Below, piece after piece: positions 23,345 to 32,030 of a DNA stretch of 41,003 nt; positions within the stretch are counted from its first letter, which is position 1, and every line of letters begins with the position of its first letter. Position numbers and translations under genes: made by a program. The notes under the pieces are model-generated. The model was given only the letters and a program-made list of their open reading frames with translations. It had not been told where the DNA came from and did no database searches. This stretch comes from CAZXCQ01 sp964639275. GTDB taxonomy: Bacteria > Desulfobacterota > DSM-4660 > Desulfatiglandales > Desulfatiglandaceae. Location of the stretch: contig CAZXCQ010000010.1 of NCBI GenBank assembly GCA_964639275.1, positions 1 to 41,003 on the forward strand, written 5' to 3'.

Positions 23345-24325
23345 GTGAAAAAGGCTTTAGTGTGCGGTGCAGGTGGCTTCATAGGTGGCCATTTGGTTAA
23401 GAGACTGAAAAAAGAAGGGTTTTGGGTGAGGGGCGTGGATCTGAAATACCCTGAATTCTCAGAGACCGATGCTGACGATTTTGTAATCAGTGATTTGAGA
23501 GACCCCTATGTGTGTCGTAGTGTTGTTGACAGGCGTTTTGACGAGGTCTATCAACTGGCAGCGGACATGGGAGGTGCTGGTTATGTTTTTACGGGTGAAA
23601 ATGACGCTGACATAATGCACAATTCAGGGCTAATAAACTTAAACATGTTGGAAGCGTGCCACAAGAGGAATGTAAAGAGAATTTTTTATTCCTCTTCAGC
23701 ATGCGTCTATCCTGAATATAACCAGATGGACCCTGAAAACCCAAACTGCGCCGAAGACAGTGCTTATCCGGCAGACCCGGACAGTGAGTACGGGTGGGAG
23801 AAGTTATTCAGTGAACGACTTTATCTGGCTTTTGCCAGAAACCATGCAATGGAGGTGCGCATAGCCAGGTATCACAATATTTTTGGTCCTCAAGGTGCAT
23901 GGTGCGACGGCAGGGAGAAAGCCCCTGCGGCCATTTGCAGAAAAGTGGCTGCCGCACCTGACGGCGGTGAAATTGAAATCTGGGGCGACGGAAAGCAGAC
24001 CAGGTCTTTTCTCTATATAGATGAGTGTCTGGAGGGCACCCTTCGTTTGACACGGTCGGACTGGACTGGGCCGGTCAATATTGGATCAGATGAAATGGTT
24101 ACAATTGACCAGCTTGCCGAGATGGCCATGGACATAGCCGGAAGAAAACTGAAGCTCAACCATATTCCCGGCCCACTCGGGGTGCGGGGAAGAAATTCAG
24201 ATAACAGGTTAATAGAGAAAAAATTAGGGTGGAGGCCAACGCAACCCCTGAAGGTTGGATTGGAAGAAACGTACAGATGGATAGAAGCGCAGGTCAGAAG
24301 ATCTGGCGAATCTGAGTGGTTTTAA
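23345..24325 (+). CDS. GDP-mannose 3,5-epimerase-like SDR
   Basis: Extended SDR nucleotide-sugar enzyme of 326 residues. NAD-binding GAGGFIG (8-14); LAADMGGAGYVF; catalytic SSSACVYPE and YGWEK; then GREKAPAAICRK, GDGKQTRSFLYIDE, PVNIGSDEMV and HIPGPLGVRGRNSDN. These segments closely follow GDP-mannose 3,5-epimerase, which makes GDP-L-galactose or GDP-L-gulose. In bacteria such enzymes feed surface glycans. GTG start with a GGGGG-rich ribosome binding site 8-10 bases upstream. First gene of the polysaccharide cluster on this strand. Confidence 0.88.
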   Translation: MKKALVCGAGGFIGGHLVKRLKKEGFWVRGVDLKYPEFSETDADDFVISDLRDPYVCRSVVDRRFDEVYQLAADMGGAGYVFTGENDADIMHNSGLINLNMLEACHKRNVKRIFYSSSACVYPEYNQMDPENPNCAEDSAYPADPDSEYGWEKLFSERLYLAFARNHAMEVRIARYHNIFGPQGAWCDGREKAPAAICRKVAAAPDGGEIEIWGDGKQTRSFLYIDECLEGTLRLTRSDWTGPVNIGSDEMVTIDQLAEMAMDIAGRKLKLNHIPGPLGVRGRNSDNRLIEKKLGWRPTQPLKVGLEETYRWIEAQVRRSGESEWF

Positions 24326-24350
24326 GCGATACGAAAAGTTCCCAATTTTG

Positions 24351-24989
24351 ATGAACAGTTCAAAGAAAATAACCAGTTCCCCTTTTGACCGGACAGCTAC
24401 CACTTTGAAACCCTGGGAAACCCTGAAAAGCAGAGACCTGATGGAGGATATGCCTTGGTTGAAGTTGTCGGTCGAACACGTTCTGCTCCCTAATGGGACT
24501 GAAATAGAAAATTTTTATCAGATTCACCTGCCTGAATATGCGGTGGTTGTTGCCCAGACTCGTGAAGGTCTGGTCATAATGGAGCGCCAGTATAAACATG
24601 CAACCGGTGAGGTTATCCTCAATCTGCCAGCAGGGTATCTGGACCCTGACGAGACACCTGCGGCATGTGCGCGGCGGGAGTTACTTGAAGAAACCGGGTT
24701 CAAAGCGGAAAGCTGGCACCACTTAGGGACCTTTTGTGTTGATGGTAATCGGGGGTGCGGGAAGATGCACGCTTTTGTCGGGGTAGGTGCATTCCGGTTC
24801 TCGGAACCTTGCAGTGAAGAGGCGGAAGAACTGGAAGTTCTTTTGAGGAAACCGGAAGACGCCCTGAGATCTCTCCTTAACGGGGAAATAATTACAGTTG
24901 GGGCTGCTATAGCCCTTAGCCTGGCCTTCCTTTCTCCATCCTCTCCACTTTCCAAATCAAGAAAAGCCTCAGGAAGTCAGAAAGAGTAA
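24351..24989 (+). CDS. Nudix hydrolase (ADP-ribose pyrophosphatase type)
   Basis: A 212-residue Nudix protein. The Nudix box is complete: G-Y-L-D-P-D-E followed by seven residues and RELLEETGF. The upstream strand VVVAQTREGLVIMERQYKHA and the PAGYLDP element resemble ADP-sugar pyrophosphatases. In a nucleotide-sugar cluster it may clear or adjust sugar-nucleotide pools; its substrate cannot be read here. It starts 25 bases after the epimerase and ends 3 bases before the dehydrogenase, so it is part of the operon. Confidence 0.87.
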   Translation: MNSSKKITSSPFDRTATTLKPWETLKSRDLMEDMPWLKLSVEHVLLPNGTEIENFYQIHLPEYAVVVAQTREGLVIMERQYKHATGEVILNLPAGYLDPDETPAACARRELLEETGFKAESWHHLGTFCVDGNRGCGKMHAFVGVGAFRFSEPCSEEAEELEVLLRKPEDALRSLLNGEIITVGAAIALSLAFLSPSSPLSKSRKASGSQKE

Positions 24990-24992
24990 ATT

Positions 24993-26318
24993 ATGACTAG
25001 AATCTCAGTTATTGGGTTGGGAAAGCTTGGTGCCTGTTCTGCAGCGTGCTTTGCGTACAAAGGTTTTGAAACCATAGGGGTGGATATAAACAAGGATTTT
25101 GTGGATTCTATTAACAGTGGACAGGCCCCGGTGCAGGAACCCAGGCTTCAGGAGCTGATTGACGTCTGTAAGTACAGGCTGCGCGCCACCCAGCATTATG
25201 GAATTGCCCTGAAAGAAACGGACATCACTATTCTTATAGTTCCCACACCAAGCAGAGAAGATGGACAGTTTTCGAACAAGTATCTAAAGGGTGCGCTTAA
25301 GGAACTTTCGAAGGCCCTAAGACACGTTAAGAAAGAACACCACCTTTTTGTCATTACATCCACTGTATCTCCTGGGAGCACAGAAAAGGAACTAATCCCT
25401 TTGATCGAATCTGTCTCAGGCAAAAAGCTGAATAAGGGTTTCGGCGTGTGTTACAATCCTGAGTTTATTGCCTTAGGGAGTGTTATCACCGATTTTTTGA
25501 ACCCCGATATGGTCTTGATTGGTGAGAGCGACAAAAGGGCAGGGGACAAGCTTGAAAAGGTTTATAAGAACCTCTGTGAAAGTGATCCTTACATTGCTCG
25601 AATGTCTATAATTAGCGCAGAGATTACGAAGATAAGCCTCAATTCTTACGTTACAATGAAGATAAGTTTTGCCAACACCCTTGCCAATATATGTGAAGCA
25701 ATCCCAGGGGCGAATGTGGATCACATCACAAAGGCACTTGGCGAGGACAAGCGGGTCTCTCCATATTATCTCAAGGGAGCCCTGAGTTATGGGGGGCCAT
25801 GCTTTCCCAGGGACAACAGGGCTTTTACATCATTTGCTTCAAAATATGGAGTTGATGCCCTTCTTCCTAAAGCAACGGATGAAGTCAACCAAATTCAGGT
25901 CAGTCGTCTAACCGAGAGGATAACGGGGCAGATTGGAAACAGCAATAATGCCATAATTTCAGTCCTTGGCCTTGCATATAAACCTGACACGTCGGTAATT
26001 GAAGAATCTGCTGCCATAAGGCTCATTGAGGAATTGTTGAAGAAAGATTTGGAGGTAATCGTCTACGACCCGCTGGCAATGGATAATACGAGGGCATATT
26101 TTGGGGACAATATTCTCTATGCGGCTTCCGTAAAGGATTGCCTTTCAAATGCAAGCGTGTGTATCATTACACTTCCCTATGATGAATTTAAGTTAACCAG
26201 CGATAGCCTGTTGACTGAAAACCTCTCAACTGTAATTGATTGTTGGCGAATTGTTGATGCAGCAAAACTGCCAGAAAGGATCCGATATGTCGGCCTTGGA
26301 ATATCAGCTGGCGAGTAA
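24993..26318 (+). CDS. Nucleotide-sugar 6-dehydrogenase (UDP-glucose/UDP-HexNAc type)
   Basis: Oxidises C6 of a nucleotide sugar to the uronate in two NAD steps. At 441 residues it has full length. Rossmann motif GLGKLG (8-13), a TSTVSPGST segment, YNPEF, the active-site region with K213 and N217, and the catalytic Cys270 in GGPCFPRDN. The C-terminal domain starts at SVLGLAYKPDTSVIEES. Whether it uses UDP-Glc, UDP-GlcNAc or GDP-Man is unclear; the Gfo/Idh and DegT genes downstream would fit a WbpA-like use. Confidence 0.88.
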   Translation: MTRISVIGLGKLGACSAACFAYKGFETIGVDINKDFVDSINSGQAPVQEPRLQELIDVCKYRLRATQHYGIALKETDITILIVPTPSREDGQFSNKYLKGALKELSKALRHVKKEHHLFVITSTVSPGSTEKELIPLIESVSGKKLNKGFGVCYNPEFIALGSVITDFLNPDMVLIGESDKRAGDKLEKVYKNLCESDPYIARMSIISAEITKISLNSYVTMKISFANTLANICEAIPGANVDHITKALGEDKRVSPYYLKGALSYGGPCFPRDNRAFTSFASKYGVDALLPKATDEVNQIQVSRLTERITGQIGNSNNAIISVLGLAYKPDTSVIEESAAIRLIEELLKKDLEVIVYDPLAMDNTRAYFGDNILYAASVKDCLSNASVCIITLPYDEFKLTSDSLLTENLSTVIDCWRIVDAAKLPERIRYVGLGISAGE

Positions 26319-26339
26319 TGGAGCAGGACCGCTGCTGAA

Positions 26340-27401
26340 ATGAGAATACTGATAACAGGCGGATGCGGGTTTGTAGGCTCTTCCTTAGCGATCAGCTTTA
26401 TGGAGCACCACGAAGATTATGAAATTGTCTGTCTTGACAATCTCAAACGCAGAGGAAGTGAGCTCAACATTAGCCGGCTTCGGGATTACGGGATAGAGTT
26501 CCTCCACGGGGACATAAGAGACAGAGAGGACCTTGAACCTATAGGAAAGATAGATCTGATTCTGGAATGTTCCGCAGAACCATCCGTCCTGGCAGGTTTT
26601 GACTCTTCTCCCGAATATGTTATCAACACAAATTTTGGCGGCACGATTAATTGTCTTGAATTGGCGCGTAAAACCAATGCGCCATTCGTTTTTTTTTCGA
26701 CCAGCCGGGTTTATCCATATAAGTCTATTAATTCGTTGGATTACATAGAAACCGAAACGCGCTACAAACTTGTTGAAACGCAGAAAGTTAGGGGAGCAAG
26801 CAGTGAAGGGTTTTCCGAAGAGTTTTCCCTCGAAGGCCCCAGGTCCCTTTATGGCACAACCAAACTGGCATCCGAACTGATCATTCAGGAATACGTTGAC
26901 ATGTATGACGTTCAAGCGGTAATAAACCGATGCGGGGTGCTTGCGGGGTCATGGCAGTTCGGTAAGATCGACCAGGGCTTCGTTGTGCTCTGGGCAGGAC
27001 ACCACTTCTGGAAACAGGAGTTATCATATATTGGCTTTGGCGGTGAAGGCAAACAGGTACGGGACATACTGCATGTCAATGACCTGTTTCGGCTGGTTGA
27101 TGCCCAGGTTCATGACATTGAAAAACACAACGGCCAGGTCTACAATGTGGGTGGAGGCAGGGAGATAAGCGTGTCTCTTAAGGAGCTAACCGCACTGTGC
27201 GAGGAATTCAGCGGCAACAGCATCAAAATAGGGAGAGAGATGGAAAACAGGCCCGGTGACATCAGGATCTATCTGAGTGACACAGGGAAGGTCAGGGATG
27301 CCACGGGGTGGAAGCCACGAATACAAGTCAGGGAGATAGTAAGTGAAATATTCGACTGGATAGAAAGAAATGAAACTGGTCTTAAGGGGGTACTTTATTG
27401 A
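26340..27401 (+). CDS. NAD-dependent epimerase, CDP-tyvelose/paratose epimerase-like (first of pair)
   Basis: Extended SDR of 353 residues. NAD site GGCGFVG; LDNLKRRGSELNISRL; ECSAEPSVLAGF; catalytic FSTSRVYP and YGTTK; then INRCGVLAGSWQFGKIDQG and GKQVRDILHVNDL. The RRGSE-type loop and AEPSVLAG resemble CDP-paratose 2-epimerase relatives. The next gene is a second, diverged SDR that starts in a TTGA overlap, so the two are probably co-translated and may work on one sugar. The final product is not known. Confidence 0.83.
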   Translation: MRILITGGCGFVGSSLAISFMEHHEDYEIVCLDNLKRRGSELNISRLRDYGIEFLHGDIRDREDLEPIGKIDLILECSAEPSVLAGFDSSPEYVINTNFGGTINCLELARKTNAPFVFFSTSRVYPYKSINSLDYIETETRYKLVETQKVRGASSEGFSEEFSLEGPRSLYGTTKLASELIIQEYVDMYDVQAVINRCGVLAGSWQFGKIDQGFVVLWAGHHFWKQELSYIGFGGEGKQVRDILHVNDLFRLVDAQVHDIEKHNGQVYNVGGGREISVSLKELTALCEEFSGNSIKIGREMENRPGDIRIYLSDTGKVRDATGWKPRIQVREIVSEIFDWIERNETGLKGVLY

Positions 27402-28474
27402 ATATAGCTTTAATAACAGGCTCAGGAGGCTTGGTAGGAAGTGAAGCCGTCGAGTTTTTTTCCATGAAGTTCGACCAAATTGTAGGTATTGATAACGACA
27501 TGCGCCGGAAGTTCTTTGGCGCAGATGCCTCTACGTCTTGGAATATCATGCGGTTACAAGAGACTATTCCAAATTACAATCATCACGATATTGATATCCG
27601 TGACGAAAAGGCGGTGCATGCTATTTACTCCCAGTATAATAATGAAATCAAACTAATTGTACACTGCGCGGCACAACCAAGCCATGACTGGGCGGCCCGG
27701 GATCCAATGACTGACTTTACGGTTAATGCAAATGGTACGTTAATTCTGCTTGAGATGACCCGGCAATATTGCCCGGAGGCTGTCTTCATTTTCTGCTCGA
27801 CCAACAAGGTCTACGGCGACACCCCAAACTCCCTTCCGCTGGTAGAACTAGACACAAGATGGGAAGTTGACAAAAACCATCCCTATTACGAAAACGGTAT
27901 AGACGAAAACATGCCTATTGACCACTGCAAACATTCCTTGTTCGGGGCAAGTAAAGTTGGAGCAGATATCCTGGTCCAGGAATATGGCAGGTACTTTGAA
28001 ATGCAAACAGCTTGTTTTCGTGGCGGTTGCCTGGCGGGACCGAAACATAGTGGAACAATGCTCCACGGATTCTTGAGTTATTTGATGAAGTGTTGCATCA
28101 CAGGGGAACTTTATACCATTTACGGCTACAAGGGAAAGCAGGTTCGTGATAACATCCATTCCTCGGATCTGGTGAACATGTTCTGGAACTTCTATCAAAA
28201 TCCCAAATCCGGTGAAGTGTATAATGCCGGGGGCTCACGTCACTCCAATTGTTCCGTGTTAGAGGCGATTAGAATGTGCGAAGAAATTGTCGGCAGGAAG
28301 ATGAATTCGACATATGCCGAAACCAATCGTATCGGTGATCATATCTGGTGGATTAGTGATGTGAGCAAGTTCAAGTCTCACTGTCCGAAGTGGGATTTCA
28401 AATATAGTCTTGAGGATATCCTGTTGCAAATCCATGATGAGATGTCGAGTCGGGGCTTTGATAATCGTTTGTAG
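27398..28474 (+). CDS. NAD-dependent epimerase, CDP-paratose epimerase-like (second of pair)
   Basis: Extended SDR of 358 residues. NAD site GSGGLVG, then VGIDNDMRRKFFGADASTSW, CAAQPSHDWAARDP, catalytic CSTNKVYGD and FGASK, and GCLAGPKHSGTMLHGFL and KQVRDNIHSSDLV. These are hallmarks of CDP-tyvelose-2-epimerase-like proteins. TTG start in overlap with the previous stop; the N-terminus begins directly with the Rossmann strand, so the start is well placed. The closing stretch to the methyltransferase is 65 bases without a clear terminator. Confidence 0.85.
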   Translation: MNIALITGSGGLVGSEAVEFFSMKFDQIVGIDNDMRRKFFGADASTSWNIMRLQETIPNYNHHDIDIRDEKAVHAIYSQYNNEIKLIVHCAAQPSHDWAARDPMTDFTVNANGTLILLEMTRQYCPEAVFIFCSTNKVYGDTPNSLPLVELDTRWEVDKNHPYYENGIDENMPIDHCKHSLFGASKVGADILVQEYGRYFEMQTACFRGGCLAGPKHSGTMLHGFLSYLMKCCITGELYTIYGYKGKQVRDNIHSSDLVNMFWNFYQNPKSGEVYNAGGSRHSNCSVLEAIRMCEEIVGRKMNSTYAETNRIGDHIWWISDVSKFKSHCPKWDFKYSLEDILLQIHDEMSSRGFDNRL

Positions 28475-28539
28475 GCAAGCATGCGGCATCCTGGCTCCGC
28501 CTTTGTATTACTAATCAGGCCTCAAAATGGACTGGACAA

Positions 28540-29247
28540 TTGGATACATATAAAGAACGCGTATTTGATGACTGGGGTTACCATGATACAATAAACCCCA
28601 CGTTAGTATCGATGGTTTCAGAGGAGGTCTGCAAGGCTGGGGGGGGAGGGAACATTCTTGATATCGGCTGTTCCACAGGTGCCTTGGGGAGGGCTTTGCG
28701 ATCAAAATATGATGTTAAAATGTCCGGTATAGAGTTTTTTCCTGACGCAGCGCACGTTTCGCGGAACTGGTATGAAAACGTATATGAGATAGATCTTGAA
28801 CAAGTAATACGAGGAGAACTGGATCTGACTAACATCATCAGAATTGGTCAGAGGTTCGATTACATCATTATGGGAGACATATTGGAGCATCTTTCATGTC
28901 CTGAAAAGGTATTAGAGGAGGTTATCCTTATTTTGAATCCTGTGGGGAGGCTATTTGTTTCATTGCCCAATGTTGCATATTGGCCTATTCGGTTAAGGTT
29001 GTTGTCCGGTGATTTTGCATACACTACGGATGGCTTATTTTGGCGTACAGCGAGTGGAATCTTGCACAGAGACCACTTGAAATTCTATACGCTCCGAAGC
29101 GCAAAGGATTTGGTTATAAGATCCGGTTTCCGCATATTGGAATTGAGAAACAATAATGGGACCAGACCTATGAGGTTTTTAGGGAAGTATTGGCCTTCGT
29201 TATTGGCGTTTCAGTTTGTGATGAAATGCAACTATATGGGAAGATAG
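28540..29247 (+). CDS. Class I SAM-dependent methyltransferase
   Basis: A 235-residue methyltransferase. SAM motif I NILDIGCSTGALGRAL, the acidic end of strand 2 GIEFFPDAA, and YIIMGDILEHLSCPEKVLEE with motif-IV-like D-LEHL. The following SLPNVAYWPIRLRLLSGDF is typical of O-antigen/EPS-cluster methyltransferases. TTG 28540 is used since no ATG or GTG lies upstream in frame and homology begins at once (YKERVFDDWGYHDT). Likely methylates a sugar of the glycan. Confidence 0.83.
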   Translation: MDTYKERVFDDWGYHDTINPTLVSMVSEEVCKAGGGGNILDIGCSTGALGRALRSKYDVKMSGIEFFPDAAHVSRNWYENVYEIDLEQVIRGELDLTNIIRIGQRFDYIIMGDILEHLSCPEKVLEEVILILNPVGRLFVSLPNVAYWPIRLRLLSGDFAYTTDGLFWRTASGILHRDHLKFYTLRSAKDLVIRSGFRILELRNNNGTRPMRFLGKYWPSLLAFQFVMKCNYMGR

Positions 29248-29266
29248 TCGAAAGGGGTATTGTGAT

Positions 29267-30382
29267 ATGCAAATCCCATTAGTTGATTTAGGAGCGCAGT
29301 ATCACGCAATTCACGAAGAGATAAGGAAATCCATCAGAGATGTACTGTCAAACTGTAATTTCATTCTCGGTGATGGGGTTGCGGAATTTGAGAAGACTTT
29401 TGCCGAATTCTGTGATTCAAAATACTGCATAGGCGTGGCTTCCGGTACCGACGCCCTTCATCTTGCCTTACGTGCTCTTGGAATAGGGGGAGGAGATGAG
29501 GTAATTACCGCTGCCAACACGTTTGTAGCCACAGCGCTTGCTATATCATATGTGGGCGCCAGACCTGTATTGGTTGACGTTGACCCAGAAACCTATAATT
29601 TGGATCTAAGGCAAATCGAAAGCAAGATAACACCCAAAACGAAAGCCATCATCCCTGTTCATTTGTATGGTCGGCCGGTTGATATGAATGAGTTAATGAG
29701 TTTGGCTGAAAGGCATAATTTGAAAGTGGTTGAAGACGCCTGCCAGGCACACGGTGCAACTTGGGATGGAAGGAAAGTCGGCTCATTTGGGATTATGGGA
29801 TGCTTTTCGTTCTATCCGGGGAAAAATCTTGGGGCATACGGAGACGGCGGTGCAATTGTCACTTCTGATGAGGGGTTGTATGAAAAACTGAAAATGCTGA
29901 GAAACTATGGTTCGCCAAGAAAATATCACCATGACTTCATAGGGTATAATAGCAGGCTGGATTCCATACAGGCAGCTGTTTTGAATGTGAAGTTAAGGCA
30001 TTTGGAGGGATGGAATGGTAAACGCTTGACCAATGCAAAGCTTTATAATCAAGCACTTGATGGAGTCGGTGACCTTGTGCTTTCAAACCTCCAAGGAGTT
30101 GAATCGCACGTTTTCCATTTATATGTCGTGCGAACAAAAAAAAGGGACGAGCTTTTGAAATATCTTAATGATAATGGAGTCCAGGCCGGAATTCATTACC
30201 CAATTCCAATATATTCTCTGAAAGCTTATTCAGACCTTGGACAAACAGGTTCGGATTTTCCTGTGACAGAAAGGCTTTCAAGAGAGATCTTGTCGTTGCC
30301 CATGTACTCGGAGCTCACCGGGACTCAAATTCGTAAGGTGAAAGATGTAATTGTGAAGTTTTTTGAGGAAAGTCAGTCGTGA
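29267..30382 (+). CDS. DegT/DnrJ/EryC1 sugar aminotransferase
   Basis: PLP enzyme of 371 residues that transaminates a keto-sugar nucleotide. It starts IPLVDLGAQYHAIHEEI, has GVASGTDALHLAL, D157 in VVEDACQAHGA, and the PLP lysine K186 in CFSFYPGKNLGAYGDGGA. Complete length. The next gene is a Gfo/Idh oxidoreductase in GTGA overlap; this combination is known for 3-oxo formation and 3-amination of UDP-GlcNAc-uronate (WbpB/WbpE) and for related 3-amino sugars. Confidence 0.92.
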   Translation: MQIPLVDLGAQYHAIHEEIRKSIRDVLSNCNFILGDGVAEFEKTFAEFCDSKYCIGVASGTDALHLALRALGIGGGDEVITAANTFVATALAISYVGARPVLVDVDPETYNLDLRQIESKITPKTKAIIPVHLYGRPVDMNELMSLAERHNLKVVEDACQAHGATWDGRKVGSFGIMGCFSFYPGKNLGAYGDGGAIVTSDEGLYEKLKMLRNYGSPRKYHHDFIGYNSRLDSIQAAVLNVKLRHLEGWNGKRLTNAKLYNQALDGVGDLVLSNLQGVESHVFHLYVVRTKKRDELLKYLNDNGVQAGIHYPIPIYSLKAYSDLGQTGSDFPVTERLSREILSLPMYSELTGTQIRKVKDVIVKFFEESQS

Positions 30383-31392
30383 TTAGAATGGGAATTATAG
30401 GTCTGGGTCACTGGGGTCCTAACTATCTTAGGAATTTCAGGGCGATGGAAAACGTGGAGGTTGGCTGGTGCTGTGATTTGCTGGATGAAAACCTGTCTAA
30501 GGCAAGGGAATTCCCAGAGATGTTGGTGACAAAGAATTATGAAGAGGTTCTTAACGACCGATCTACCGGTGCTGTGGTTGTTGCAACGCCCGCCACCACA
30601 CATTACAAGATTGTGAAGGAATCCTTAAACGCAGGAAAGGATGTCCTGGCCGAAAAGCCTCTTACGTTGGAACCGACAGAAGCCCTTGAATTATGCGAGT
30701 TGGCAGAAGAACAGAAAAGGATATTGATGGTCGGGCATACCTTTATATACAACCCTGGCATTAGAAAAGTCAAAGAAATTATCGATGAAGGGGAACTGGG
30801 GCAGATTTATTATTTGAATGCTACACGCACTCACCTTGGTCTGATAAGGGACGATGTGAATGCTATTTGGGATTTAGCGCCCCATGATATATCAATAGCT
30901 AACTATCTGCTGGGTGAAACTCCTGTTGGGGTGAATGCGGTAGGCGCATGTTATCTCAGGGAGGGGAGGGAAGATGTTGGATTTATTAACCTGATTTATC
31001 CCAATAAGGTAATAGCAAACATCCATGCAAGTTGGGCGGATTCAAATAAAGAGAGAACAGTAAGGGTTGTTGGTAGCAAGGCCCGGGTTGTCTTTAATGA
31101 CCTTGATAATCTCGAGAGAGTAAAGATTTATAAGAAAGGAATAAGGGTTTCTGAAAAGTATGATGATTTTGGCGGATTTCAATTGAATTTGAGAGACGGC
31201 GATATAATTTCGCCTGTGTTAAAGCTTTATGAGCCACTTAGCAAAATGTGCTCACATTTTGTTGGTTGTGTGGAAAGTAGAGAACGGCCAATAACAGATG
31301 GATACAGTGGATATGAAGTTGTAAAAGTGATGAAGGATGTTGAAAAATCAATTCACATGAATGGTCAAATTGCAGAGTGGACCAAGACATAA
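30379..31392 (+). CDS. Gfo/Idh/MocA-family oxidoreductase
   Basis: NAD(P)-dependent oxidoreductase of 337 residues. Rossmann start MGIIGLGHWGPNYLRNF, VVVATPATTHYKI, and the EKP motif in VLAEKPLTL; then GHTFIYNPGIRKVKEII. Similar to WlbA/WbpB-type sugar 3-dehydrogenases, which supply the substrate of the DegT enzyme. GTG 30379 overlaps the upstream stop. The next gene begins 16 bases inside its end. Confidence 0.88.
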   Translation: MIRMGIIGLGHWGPNYLRNFRAMENVEVGWCCDLLDENLSKAREFPEMLVTKNYEEVLNDRSTGAVVVATPATTHYKIVKESLNAGKDVLAEKPLTLEPTEALELCELAEEQKRILMVGHTFIYNPGIRKVKEIIDEGELGQIYYLNATRTHLGLIRDDVNAIWDLAPHDISIANYLLGETPVGVNAVGACYLREGREDVGFINLIYPNKVIANIHASWADSNKERTVRVVGSKARVVFNDLDNLERVKIYKKGIRVSEKYDDFGGFQLNLRDGDIISPVLKLYEPLSKMCSHFVGCVESRERPITDGYSGYEVVKVMKDVEKSIHMNGQIAEWTKT

Positions 31393-32030
31393 ATAATATA
31401 TATTTTGACCTGGATGGGCCAATAATAGACGTCTCAAGGCGATATTTTTTTGTTCATAAAAGCATTTGCCATGAACTTGAGGTTGAAACCAATTTACTGT
31501 TTAGGCCGTATTGGGAAAAAAAACGAACTAAAACGCCATTGCATGATATTCTGGGTGTTGAAGAGCATGATATTTTGGCGGACAAATATATAAAGAAATG
31601 GTTTCAACGTATTGAGGAAAGAGACGCTTTACGGCATGATGAGATATTCCCGTATGTTTATGGTGTCTTGGAGCATCTTAAAAGGAGATATAGTCTGATT
31701 TTGGTGACTTTAAGGAGGAATCGAAACAATGTGTTAAAGGAGATCGATGATTTAGATATTGGTAAATATTTTAAAAAAATTCTTGTTGTAAAACATGATC
31801 AAAAATCCCCGGAAATCCTAAAATACGAAACTATTGTTTCATCATCTAATTCTAGAGGAAGGTGTATATTTGTGGGTGATACCGAGGTTGATATGAAGGC
31901 TGCAAAATTGCTGGGCATGACAAGCGTAGGAGTTCTTTCGGGTATAAGAGATGAGATATTCATGAAGAGATTGAACCCTGATTATATCTTGGGGGACATC
32001 AGGGAACTTATAACGGTGATGGGGTTATGA
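31377..32030 (+). CDS. HAD-family phosphatase
   Basis: A 217-residue HAD hydrolase. Motif I FDLDGPIID with nucleophile and acid Asp, a helical cap of about 60 residues, motif II LVTLRR, the motif III lysine probably K140 (KHDQKSPE), and motif IV GDTEVDMKAAK. GTG 31377 lies within the preceding gene (16-nt overlap) and gives the motif I strand at once. It may dephosphorylate a sugar phosphate. It is coupled on both sides: the next start overlaps its stop (ATGA). Confidence 0.82.
   Translation: MDQDINNIYFDLDGPIIDVSRRYFFVHKSICHELEVETNLLFRPYWEKKRTKTPLHDILGVEEHDILADKYIKKWFQRIEERDALRHDEIFPYVYGVLEHLKRRYSLILVTLRRNRNNVLKEIDDLDIGKYFKKILVVKHDQKSPEILKYETIVSSSNSRGRCIFVGDTEVDMKAAKLLGMTSVGVLSGIRDEIFMKRLNPDYILGDIRELITVMGL

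Noticed and set aside
24993..31392. Firm assignment of the UDP-ManNAc3NAcA pathway (WbpA, WbpB, WbpE)
   Set aside because: Three of the enzyme types are present, but the acetyltransferase and 2-epimerase are not seen and substrate residues cannot be judged without alignment.
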